DNA of 5,004 bases from Anaerolineaceae bacterium (GTDB lineage Bacteria; Chloroflexota; Anaerolineae; Anaerolineales; Anaerolineaceae). Each line of letters starts with the position of its first letter. The stretch's first letter is position 1. The notes under the pieces were generated by a model, which saw only the letters and a program-made list of their open reading frames with translations, made no database searches and was not told the origin of the DNA. Of the stretch, positions 1 to 5,004 are shown in pieces. A program made the translations under genes and the position numbers. The stretch spans positions 1-5,004 of the forward strand of contig DMDF01000082.1 in the NCBI GenBank assembly GCA_003446605.1, in the 5' to 3' direction.

Positions 1-5
1 TTAAT

Positions 6-22
6 AGAACAAATGGTATAAT
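6..22 (+). promoter_or_regulatory. uvrA promoter -10 box with overlapping degenerate LexA-like palindrome
   Basis: A perfect TATAAT hexamer lies at 17-22, about 33 bases before the uvrA start, which would give a leader of roughly 25 bases. The matching -35 box would fall just outside the left edge and cannot be seen. Overlapping it, AGAACA-AA-TGGTAT at 6-19 is an imperfect palindrome: four of six right-arm bases match the reverse complement of the left arm. Its left half, GAAC, matches the half-site of the GAAC-N4-GTTC type of LexA box. uvrA is SOS-controlled in many bacteria, so a LexA operator here is plausible, but the right half is poor. The -10 call is firmer than the operator call. Confidence 0.45.
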
Positions 23-54
23 AATTTTTCAGCTCACATTTAACAGGTTTCCTT

Positions 55-2952
55 ATGACACATAATGCTATTCACGTTTCCGGTGCACGGGAACATAATC
101 TTAAAAATATTTCACTGGATATCCCACGCGACAAATTAGTAGTTATTACCGGATTATCTGGTTCCGGCAAGAGCTCCCTCGCATTTGATACTATCTTTGC
201 CGAAGGGCAGCGCCGTTACGTGGAATCCCTATCTGCGTATGCACGCCAGTTTTTAGGGCAGATGAACAAACCGGATGTGGATTACATTGAAGGGCTTTCA
301 CCCGCTGTTTCCATTGACCAGAAAGCGACTTCCCACAACCCACGTTCCACTGTCGGGACAGTTACAGAAATTTATGATTATCTACGTTTGTTGTATGCAC
401 GGGTTGGAATTCCACATTGCCCGATTTGCGGAAGGGAAGTGGTCAAACAATCTGCCCAGGAGATTGTTGATATCATTGCCAGGCTTGAACCGGACACCAA
501 ATTCATGGTGCTGGCTCCGATCGTGCGGGGTCGTAAGGGCACCTACCAGGCAGTATTCGAAGAGATCCGCAAAGCGGGTTTCGTGCGTGCCAGAGTGGAT
601 GGGGAAGTGATCAGTCTGGAAGAGGATATCAGCCTGGATCGCTACAAGATCCATGATATTGAAGCGGTTGTTGATCGCCTGGTGATCAAGAATGCCGAAT
701 CGCAAGAAGAGCAGGGTGCTTTCCTATCGCGGCTGGCGGATTCAGTAGAGACTGCTCTCAAGGTTGGTGAGGGCTACCTCATCATACAGATTCTTTCTGA
801 AGATGGCGCCAGGGATATGTTCTTTTCGGAAAATCTGGCATGTTCCGAACATGGAGTTTCGCTGCCGGAAATAGAACCACGCAGCTTCTCGTTCAACACA
901 CCGCATGGAGCCTGCCCGACCTGTCAAGGTTTGGGCGTGAAGCAGGAGATTGATGTCAACCTGCTCATTCCCGACAAGGAACTTTCTCTACGCGATGGCG
1001 CAATAGTTCCCAGCGAATGGAATGGTCCAAGGGAAGAGGGTGGGTATTACTGGCAGATGCTGGAAGCAGCTGCCAAAGCGTACCATGTTGATCTTGATAA
1101 ACCGGTTCAAGACCTCCCCCAGGAAAAAATCAATATCATCCTGTATGGCACACAGGGAAAAGAAGTACGCATGAATTTCAGCCGCGAGAATCGCATGTAT
1201 GAGGTGAATTCAGCTTTTGAGGGTGTTATCCCGAATATGATGCGCCGTTTTCACGAGACCCAATCGGATTATGTGCGCAACAAGATTGGCATCTACATGA
1301 GCGATAAACCTTGTTCAGAATGTGGCGGTGCCCGCTTGCGTAAGGAATCGCTGGCTGTAACAGTGGATAATTTTAATATTCTGGAAGTGACAGAATGGTC
1401 GGTCGTCAAAACGCTTGCCTGGGTAGATCGCCTTGCATCGGAACAATCCCCGCTATCTCAAAAAGAACGCATTATTGCTGACCGTATTCTCAAGGAAATT
1501 AGAGATCGGCTTGGATTTCTGGTCAATGTAGGTCTTGATTATTTAACCCTGCAGCGTTCGGCAGCTACTCTTTCAGGTGGTGAAGCACAGCGTATCAGGC
1601 TGGCAACTCAGATCGGTTCGCGCTTGATGGGTGTACTGTACGTGCTGGATGAACCTTCCATTGGACTTCATCCACGCGATAATGCCCGCTTATTAAAAAC
1701 TTTAAAAGAACTGCGTAATATTGGCAACACCGTCTTGATCGTAGAGCATGATGAAGAGACCATCCGTTCGGCAGATTGGATCATTGACCTTGGTCCCGGT
1801 GCTGGGGAGCATGGCGGGGAACTGGTGGCAGAAGGAACGGTGGAGCAGATTCTGAATCACCCGGTCTCGTTGACCGGTGCTTATCTCTCCCGCCGCAAGG
1901 TTGTCCCCCTGCCGAAAAAACGCCGCAACGGCAATGGCAATTACCTGACCGTGGTGGGCGCCAGACAAAATAACCTGAAAAATATTGATGTGAAGATCCC
2001 TCTGGGACGTTTAGTCTGTATCACCGGTGTTTCCGGTTCCGGGAAATCCACATTGATGGTGGATATTCTCTATAATGCCCTGGCGCGAAAACTGAACCGG
2101 GCACAAACTATACCAGGTCAGTATGACCGCATTGAAGGGACTGAGTTCCTGGATAAGATCATTAATATTGACCAATCCCCCATCGGTCGTACCCCGCGTT
2201 CCAACCCCGGCACCTATACCGGAGTCTTCGATGAGATCCGTTCTTTGTTCGCCGAATTGCCTGAAAGCAAGATGCGTGGTTATAAAGCAGGACGTTTTTC
2301 TTTCAATGTGAAAGGTGGGCGTTGTGAAGCCTGCCGCGGTCATGGTCAAATCAAGATTGAAATGCAATTCCTGCCGGATGTATTTGTCCCGTGCGAGGTT
2401 TGTCATGGCAGCCGTTTTAACCGCGAAACTCTTCAGGTGAAATATAAAGGGAAAAATATTGCGGAAGTATTGGATCTGACCGTGGACTCTGCTATGGATT
2501 TCTTCAGCAATATCCCTAAGATTGTGAACAAGCTGCAAACTTTACAGGATGTTGGGATTGGATATGTGCGCGTTGGGCAGCCGGCAACCACGTTATCGGG
2601 CGGTGAGGCACAGCGCGTCAAACTTTCGCGTGAACTGTCTCGCAGAGCAACCGGCAAGACATTGTATGTGCTGGATGAGCCATCGGTCGGGCTGCATGCA
2701 GCCGATGTCCATAAATTGATCGAGGTATTGCAGACGCTGGTAGATGCTGGCAATTCTGTGCTGATCATTGAACATAACCTAGATATTATCAAGGTTGCTG
2801 ATTACATTATTGACCTTGGTCCGGAAGGTGGTGATCGAGGTGGAGAGGTTATCGCAGAGGGAACCCCGGAAGAGATCGTTACGCGACCGGAATCGTATAC
2901 TGGGCAGGAATTGAAAAGTTACATGCAGGATTTCTTCGCAAAGAAATTGTGA
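55..2952 (+). CDS. uvrA: UvrA, excinuclease ABC subunit A
   Basis: This is the damage-recognition ATPase of nucleotide excision repair. A UvrA dimer works with UvrB to find bulky DNA lesions, loads UvrB and leaves before UvrC cuts. The 965-residue protein is full length (family about 940-970) and has two ABC-type ATPase halves. Half I has Walker A GLSGSGKSS at 33-41, signature LSGGE at 506-510 and Walker B ending in D532-E533. Half II has Walker A at 658-665 (K664), LSGGE at 847-851 and Walker B D874-E875. Candidate zinc ligands are C263/H266/C287/C290, the CxxC pairs C122/C125 and C420/C423, and the hallmark finger C757/C760/C780/C783. The N-terminus (IHVSGAREHNLKNI from residue 6) is typical of the family, supporting this start. 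The Shine-Dalgarno is weak: only AGG at 45-47, seven bases before ATG. It appears intact and monocistronic, since the next gene is convergent. Confidence 0.99.
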   Translation: MTHNAIHVSGAREHNLKNISLDIPRDKLVVITGLSGSGKSSLAFDTIFAEGQRRYVESLSAYARQFLGQMNKPDVDYIEGLSPAVSIDQKATSHNPRSTVGTVTEIYDYLRLLYARVGIPHCPICGREVVKQSAQEIVDIIARLEPDTKFMVLAPIVRGRKGTYQAVFEEIRKAGFVRARVDGEVISLEEDISLDRYKIHDIEAVVDRLVIKNAESQEEQGAFLSRLADSVETALKVGEGYLIIQILSEDGARDMFFSENLACSEHGVSLPEIEPRSFSFNTPHGACPTCQGLGVKQEIDVNLLIPDKELSLRDGAIVPSEWNGPREEGGYYWQMLEAAAKAYHVDLDKPVQDLPQEKINIILYGTQGKEVRMNFSRENRMYEVNSAFEGVIPNMMRRFHETQSDYVRNKIGIYMSDKPCSECGGARLRKESLAVTVDNFNILEVTEWSVVKTLAWVDRLASEQSPLSQKERIIADRILKEIRDRLGFLVNVGLDYLTLQRSAATLSGGEAQRIRLATQIGSRLMGVLYVLDEPSIGLHPRDNARLLKTLKELRNIGNTVLIVEHDEETIRSADWIIDLGPGAGEHGGELVAEGTVEQILNHPVSLTGAYLSRRKVVPLPKKRRNGNGNYLTVVGARQNNLKNIDVKIPLGRLVCITGVSGSGKSTLMVDILYNALARKLNRAQTIPGQYDRIEGTEFLDKIINIDQSPIGRTPRSNPGTYTGVFDEIRSLFAELPESKMRGYKAGRFSFNVKGGRCEACRGHGQIKIEMQFLPDVFVPCEVCHGSRFNRETLQVKYKGKNIAEVLDLTVDSAMDFFSNIPKIVNKLQTLQDVGIGYVRVGQPATTLSGGEAQRVKLSRELSRRATGKTLYVLDEPSVGLHAADVHKLIEVLQTLVDAGNSVLIIEHNLDIIKVADYIIDLGPEGGDRGGEVIAEGTPEEIVTRPESYTGQELKSYMQDFFAKKL

Positions 2953-2959
2953 AAATAGA

Positions 2960-2973
2960 TACCTGCATAGGTA
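2960..2973. repeat. Small hairpin after uvrA
   Basis: A perfect inverted repeat, TACCT-GCAT-AGGTA, begins 8 bases after the uvrA stop codon. The stem is 5 bp with a 4-base loop. It has no T tract in the uvrA direction (GAACAAAAAA follows), so by itself it is not a standard intrinsic terminator for uvrA. It could protect the 3' end of the mRNA or simply be chance. Confidence 0.4.
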
Positions 2974-2977
2974 GAAC

Positions 2978-3006
2978 AAAAAAGGCGAGGATAGGTCTCT
3001 CCCTTT
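2978..3006 (-). terminator. Probable intrinsic terminator of the nucleoside hydrolase gene, perhaps bidirectional
   Basis: The stem pairs 2981-2985 (AAAGG) with 3002-3006 (CCTTT) and 2987-2990 (GAGG) with 2998-3001 (TCTC). C2986 is bulged, the last pair is G-T, and the loop is 7 bases. Read on the minus strand, the hairpin runs straight into TTTTTTG (complement of 2983-2977), the expected U tract. It starts about 12 bases after the hydrolase stop codon. On the plus strand only a broken GAGTTTAAAAATT follows, so termination of uvrA here would be weaker. Confidence 0.6.
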
Positions 3007-3017
3007 GAGTTTAAAAA

Positions 3018-3944
3018 TTAGCTTAACGCCTTGTACAATATCTCCAAGAATCGTTTGCGATCTACATCAATTGCCACATCCACCGGGTTCTTTTCGCCGT
3101 AGTACCCTATTTTATCAATTATGGTCATACCACGCCCAAGCCCATCACCAATAATTACGTGCACCGCACATGCTTCGGTTTTACAACAAGAAGGATCAAT
3201 GGCGACAGCCATGGTCAGGGGATCCGGCAGGTCAAAACCATTGAAGTTATATAGCCCTTGTATGTATTTGTTGAGAGTTCCCTGGATATTGATGGCGAAC
3301 TGCGCTTTTGCTGTTCCGAGCGCTAGGATGGTGTCAATATCCTGCTGGTCGAAGAAAGCACTTCGCACGTTGGCATCGATCCCCACCATGGTAATGGGCA
3401 TGCTTGAATCAAAGACTACCTTGGCAGCTTCGGGGTCTGCCCAGATATTGAATTCTGCCAGAGGGCTCACATTCCCAATGTGGTTTCCGGATCCGCCCAT
3501 CATGGTGCAGTGTTTGACTTTCCGGGCTATCGAAGGATCACGCAGCAAAGCGACCGCGATATTGCTCAAAGGACCCAATGTTATTAATTCGATCTCGCCC
3601 GGGTTCTGGTTGATGAGTTGAATGAGAGTATCCACTGCATGTCCCTCGGCAGGGCTGCGACCTTTTAATGGCAGACCGATATCACCCAGACCATCACAAC
3701 CATGTACGTTTTGCGCGGTCTCCAGTTCACGCAGGATCGGTTTGGCTAAACCCGTGTAAACGGGGATATGGTCTGCGTCACATAATTCGCGCGTGTAGAG
3801 CGCATTCTGTACTGCCATATCAAGGGGCACATTACCGGCGACAACGGTTACAGCCAGAATGTCGAAATCCTTTTCCATGAATGCCATGATTAACGCTACT
3901 GCATCATCTGAGGCGGTATCCGTATCAATGATCACTTTTCGCAT
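3018..3944 (-). CDS. iunH: Nucleoside hydrolase, inosine-uridine preferring family
   Basis: By family, this cytoplasmic, calcium-dependent enzyme hydrolyses the N-glycosidic bond of ribonucleosides to ribose and free base in salvage. The 308-residue length is typical. The calcium-binding N-terminal motif is D7-T-D9-T-A-S-D13-D14, where family members usually have DxDxGxDD. Other hallmarks are AGN at 36-38, the VHGCDGLG segment from V80 (H81), T122 in ITLGPLSNIA, MMGG at 148-151, E164/N166 in AEFNIWADP, and D241 in LPDPLT. Against the Crithidia enzyme these align with Asp10/14/15, Asn39, Thr126, Glu166/Asn168 and Asp242. The place of its general-acid His241 is taken by P240, so substrate preference cannot be assigned. 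The start has a strong Shine-Dalgarno GGAGGA (3948-3953), close to the ATG. No signal peptide or membrane segment is seen. It is convergent with uvrA and divergent from the deaminase. Confidence 0.93.
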   Translation of the reverse strand: MRKVIIDTDTASDDAVALIMAFMEKDFDILAVTVVAGNVPLDMAVQNALYTRELCDADHIPVYTGLAKPILRELETAQNVHGCDGLGDIGLPLKGRSPAEGHAVDTLIQLINQNPGEIELITLGPLSNIAVALLRDPSIARKVKHCTMMGGSGNHIGNVSPLAEFNIWADPEAAKVVFDSSMPITMVGIDANVRSAFFDQQDIDTILALGTAKAQFAINIQGTLNKYIQGLYNFNGFDLPDPLTMAVAIDPSCCKTEACAVHVIIGDGLGRGMTIIDKIGYYGEKNPVDVAIDVDRKRFLEILYKALS

Positions 3945-3947
3945 GCT

Positions 3948-3953
3948 TCCTCC
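3948..3953 (-). promoter_or_regulatory. Ribosome binding site of the nucleoside hydrolase
   Basis: On the minus strand the sequence reads GGAGGAAGC and then ATG. GGAGGA is a near-perfect Shine-Dalgarno, but only 3-4 bases separate it from the start codon, shorter than usual. No better downstream start exists, because the calcium-binding motif begins at residue 7, so the site fixes the start. Confidence 0.75.
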
Positions 3954-3983
3954 ATGGGATGTATTGATGAGAAGGTATAAATC

Positions 3984-3989
3984 ATTATA
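3984..3989 (-). promoter_or_regulatory. Candidate -10 box of the nucleoside hydrolase promoter
   Basis: TATAAT is read on the minus strand 40 bases upstream of the ATG, giving a leader of about 30 bases. No recognisable -35 hexamer lies 16-18 bases further upstream. The same AT-rich patch also reads TATAAT on the plus strand (3986-3991), with TTGATG at 3964-3969 sixteen bases before it. That is a weak promoter toward the small ORF at 4098. The strand assignment is therefore uncertain. Confidence 0.35.
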
Positions 3990-4008
3990 ATCGCAGCTTG
4001 TTCTTTAT

Positions 4009-4041
4009 GCCTGCTTGTGTAGAAAATAGTTAATGGCAGGC
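4009..4041. repeat. Inverted repeat GCCTGC / GCAGGC in the divergent intergenic region
   Basis: GCCTGC at 4009-4014 and GCAGGC at 4036-4041 are perfect 6-bp GC-rich arms separated by 21 bases of AT-rich sequence. The left arm lies roughly where the -35 region of the hydrolase promoter would fall, so it could be an operator or an mRNA hairpin. Arms this short can arise by chance. Confidence 0.3.
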
Positions 4042-4097
4042 TGAGTTTGTAGATAGAATTATAGTATTGGAACTTTTCGAGCAAGAAGGGAGATAAC

Positions 4098-4223
4098 ATG
4101 GATGGTCAAACTGGAGAAATGCGTAAAATATTTGGCAGGGTAGTTCCCAAGGTTGGGCTGCACGTCCAACTGGATGGAGTTATTCAAGCTCTGACCTTGC
4201 TCCACCCAGCGCAAAAGAATTGA
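4098..4223 (+). CDS. Possible small ORF of 41 codons, unknown function
   Basis: An ATG at 4098 follows a strong Shine-Dalgarno, AAGGGAG at 4086-4092, with a 5-base spacer. It opens a 41-codon frame that begins MDGQTGEMRKIF, ends LLHPAQKN and stops at TGA. I recognise no family, signal peptide or membrane segment; residues 28-35 (VIQALTLL) are the only hydrophobic stretch. Beyond the TGA the same frame stays open for 26 more codons, to TAG at 4302-4304, so this could also be a decayed or read-through gene. The DNA is also rich in inverted repeats, so it may instead act as a structured RNA leader. The ribosome binding site is the main support for translation. It lies upstream of and co-directional with the deaminase gene, so a leader peptide is possible. 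Confidence 0.35.
   Translation: MDGQTGEMRKIFGRVVPKVGLHVQLDGVIQALTLLHPAQKN
4152..4208 (+). repeat. Two adjacent hairpins inside the small ORF
   Basis: Hairpin 1 pairs GTTGGGC (4152-4158) with GTCCAAC (4164-4170): 7 bp including one G-T pair, and a 5-base loop. Hairpin 2 starts at the next base: TGG (4171-4173) pairs with CCA (4206-4208), and TGGAG (4175-4179) with CTCCA (4200-4204). After a TTATT bulge, CAAG (4185-4188) pairs with CTTG (4196-4199) around a 7-base loop. Together they suggest a folded RNA of two neighbouring stems. No U tract follows, so they are not terminators. I do not recognise a known riboswitch or small-RNA class. Confidence 0.4.
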
Positions 4224-4254
4224 GTCCTAAACCATGCGGCTGATCTGGTAGGTT

Positions 4255-4275
4255 TAAAGGAATACAATTCCTTTA
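4255..4275. repeat. Perfect 9-bp inverted repeat upstream of the deaminase gene
   Basis: TAAAGGAAT (4255-4263) and ATTCCTTTA (4267-4275) are perfect complements around a 3-base ACA centre. With a two-base bulge (4254-4255), the outer GGT at 4251-4253 can also pair with ACC at 4275-4277. It starts 31 bases after the small-ORF stop and ends 60 bases before the deaminase start. A T-rich run (TTTGTTTTT, 4284-4292) follows after an 8-base gap. This could be a weak terminator or attenuator for upstream transcription, or a repressor operator. TTTACC (4272-4277), 17 bases before TACAAA (4295-4300), is a poor but correctly spaced promoter that would overlap the right arm. Confidence 0.5.
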
Positions 4276-4299
4276 CCAGAATGTTTGTTTTTAATACAA

Positions 4300-4333
4300 A
4301 GTAGTATTGCATTCTACTAGAAGAGGATTTCTA
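4300..4333 (+). promoter_or_regulatory. Deaminase ribosome binding site with possible competing hairpins
   Basis: The Shine-Dalgarno AAGAGGA (4321-4327) lies 8 bases before ATG. TAGAA at 4318-4322 can pair with TTCTA at 4329-4333, which puts GAGGAT in the loop. The same TAGAA also pairs perfectly as DNA with TTCTA at 4312-4316 (the 11-bp palindrome TTCTACTAGAA). A third option is AGTAG (4300-4304) with CTACT (4314-4318). The ribosome binding site is clear; the folds have only 5-bp stems and any switching role is inference. Confidence 0.5.
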
Positions 4334-4335
4334 CC

Positions 4336-4719
4336 ATGATTGACGAAATGGATCGCGCCTTAATTGAACAGGCTGTGGAAATCATCCGAAAAAGGTACAA
4401 AGAGGATCATCACCACATTGGGGCAGCGCTGCGCACCACTTCGGGTAATGTCTATTGTGCGGTGCATGTGGAAGCGTACATTGGTCGTATCACCTTGTGC
4501 GCGGAAGCCGTCGCTATTGGAATGGCAGCATCCGCCGGCGATTTACCCATTGATACCATCGTTGCCGTGGGAGTGGATGGGAAGGTGGTTCCTCCCTGCG
4601 GGATGTGCCGGGAATTGATCGCTGACTATGGTCATCAAGCACAGGTCATCGTACCTGGTCAAAATGAGATTGAAAAAGTCTCCATAAATTTCCTGTTGCC
4701 TAATAAATACACTCGCTAG
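4336..4719 (+). CDS. Blasticidin-S deaminase (Bsr)-like member of the cytidine deaminase family
   Basis: This is a zinc-dependent hydrolytic deaminase of cytosine nucleosides. The zinc site is C55-A-E57 (ligand plus catalytic glutamate) and P87-C88-G-M-C91-R-E. At 127 residues the length fits small tetrameric cytidine deaminases. Canonical Cdd enzymes have CAERTA and PCGxCRQ at these sites. This protein instead follows, as I recall it, the B. cereus resistance enzyme Bsr: HHxGAAxRT at 26-34, then AVHxEAYIGR at 42-51, CAEAxAIG at 55-62, DTIVAV at 73-78, PCGMCRELIxDY at 87-98, and KYTR as the last four residues. It lacks roughly ten residues that Bsr carries just before PCGMC. Deamination of blasticidin S itself is inferred; another cytosine nucleoside may be the natural substrate. 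The start is set by AAGAGGA 8 bases upstream; an in-frame ATG at codon 5 is less well placed. It is divergent from the nucleoside hydrolase, convergent with csp, and followed by a strong terminator. Confidence 0.9.
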   Translation: MIDEMDRALIEQAVEIIRKRYKEDHHHIGAALRTTSGNVYCAVHVEAYIGRITLCAEAVAIGMAASAGDLPIDTIVAVGVDGKVVPPCGMCRELIADYGHQAQVIVPGQNEIEKVSINFLLPNKYTR

Positions 4720-4738
4720 ATATGATCCCCAGAAATGA

Positions 4739-4770
4739 AAAAGGACAGTGAAATTTTCCACTGTCCTTTT
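4739..4770. terminator. Bidirectional intrinsic terminator between the deaminase and csp
   Basis: GGACAGTG (4743-4750) pairs perfectly with CACTGTCC (4759-4766) around an 8-base loop. The stem extends through AAAA (4739-4742) with TTTT (4767-4770) to 12 bp. On the plus strand it ends in TTTTGATT; on the minus strand in TTTTTCATTTC. Lying 19 bases after each of the two convergent stop codons, it can end both transcripts. Confidence 0.88.
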
Positions 4771-4788
4771 GATTAATCCAGAGAACTT

Positions 4789-4998
4789 TTACAGGATTTC
4801 AACTTCTTCCGCTTGTGCACCTTTTTGACCTTGCGTAACAACAAATTGTACACGCTGACCTTCTTCAAGATTGCGAAAACCATTTCCTACGATGGCACTG
4901 TAATGGACGAATACATCTTCGCCTGATTCGCGTTCGATGAATCCGTAACCCTTGGAACCATTGAACCACTTGACGGTGCCCTGTTCTTTTTCGGACAT
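4789..4998 (-). CDS. csp: Cold-shock protein of the CspA family
   Basis: This is a small cytoplasmic single-stranded nucleic acid binding protein with one cold-shock domain (OB fold). Relatives melt mRNA structure and act as RNA chaperones in the cold or in growth transitions. The 69-residue length is typical. The usual core starts at G7-TVKWFN, followed by RNP1 K16-G-Y-G-F-I21 and RNP2 V29-F-V-H32, with aromatic binding residues W11, F12, Y18, F20, F30, H32 and Y33. The C-terminus is the normal domain end (QAEEVEIL). The gene is complete, but only 6 bases upstream of its ATG are in the window. Its ribosome binding site, promoter and any cold-responsive 5' leader are therefore not visible, and whether it is cold-induced or constitutive cannot be judged. 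The shared terminator lies just downstream. Confidence 0.97.
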   Translation of the reverse strand: MSEKEQGTVKWFNGSKGYGFIERESGEDVFVHYSAIVGNGFRNLEEGQRVQFVVTQGQKGAQAEEVEIL

Positions 4999-5004
4999 GA
5001 TTTG

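Noticed and set aside
382..705. 107-codon minus-strand frame within the start of uvrA
   Set aside because: It is a shadow frame over conserved UvrA sequence with no domain.
2011..2538. 175-codon open frame on the minus strand inside uvrA
   Set aside because: It lies wholly antisense to the conserved second ATPase half of UvrA, has no recognisable domain, and is a by-product of the coding bias of uvrA.
3121..3621. 166-codon open frame on the plus strand inside the nucleoside hydrolase
   Set aside because: It is antisense to conserved hydrolase motifs, the translation shows no family features, and the opposite strand is clearly the coding one.
4060..4235. Stop-free minus-strand frame of about 57 codons in the intergenic region, opposite the small ORF
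   Set aside because: It has no ATG, only internal GTG or TTG codons without a convincing ribosome binding site, and no recognisable product.
3945..4335. Known riboswitch (for example purine-type) or tRNA in the large intergenic gap
   Set aside because: Hairpins are present, but no three-way purine-type core, cloverleaf or other familiar conserved core could be recognised.
4543..4761. 72-codon minus-strand frame overlapping the end of the deaminase and the terminator
   Set aside because: Its start side lies in the terminator hairpin and the rest is antisense to the PCGMCRE motif region, so it is a shadow.
1..5004. Phage-defence, toxin-antitoxin, CRISPR or insertion-sequence content
   Set aside because: No repeat array, transposase, recombinase or toxin/antitoxin-like pair is present. 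The deaminase has the small nucleoside-deaminase architecture, not that of a nucleic-acid-editing or effector deaminase.

Overview
The window is an ordinary bacterial chromosomal stretch of moderate GC with four clear protein genes. From left to right they are uvrA (+), a ribonucleoside hydrolase (-), a small cytidine-deaminase-fold enzyme closely resembling the Bacillus cereus blasticidin-S deaminase Bsr (+), and a cold-shock protein (-). The UvrA length and zinc-site layout, the canonical Shine-Dalgarno sites and the Csp all fit a free-living bacterium. A Chloroflexota (Anaerolineae-like) origin is a weak guess from the style of the UvrA and Csp proteins, not something the sequence proves. 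No mobile element, CRISPR array, tRNA, rRNA or phage gene was seen.

Layout. Bases 1-54 hold the end of the uvrA promoter, with a perfect -10 box and a degenerate LexA-like palindrome. Bases 55-2952 are full-length uvrA. Bases 2953-3017 form a convergent intergenic gap with two hairpins; one has a T tract placed to terminate the gene on the minus strand. Bases 3018-3944 are the nucleoside hydrolase. Bases 3945-4335 are a 391-base divergent intergenic region. It holds a plausible 41-codon small ORF with a strong Shine-Dalgarno site, several hairpins, and a leader whose ribosome binding site can sit in a hairpin loop. Bases 4336-4719 are the Bsr-like deaminase. Bases 4739-4770 are a strong bidirectional terminator. 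Bases 4789-4998 are the cold-shock protein, whose promoter lies beyond the right edge.

How the genes relate. Each gene appears to be its own transcription unit: neighbours alternate in orientation and are separated by terminators or divergent promoters. The nucleoside hydrolase and the deaminase share a divergent control region, and both act on nucleosides by family membership: one cleaves the N-glycosidic bond, the other would deaminate a cytosine nucleoside. A small nucleoside salvage or nucleoside-antibiotic detoxification module is therefore possible, but it is an inference. uvrA and csp are housekeeping or stress genes with no evident link to that pair.

No clearly new multi-gene system is visible. 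The most worthwhile points are the Bsr-like deaminase outside a known antibiotic setting and the structure-rich region upstream of it.
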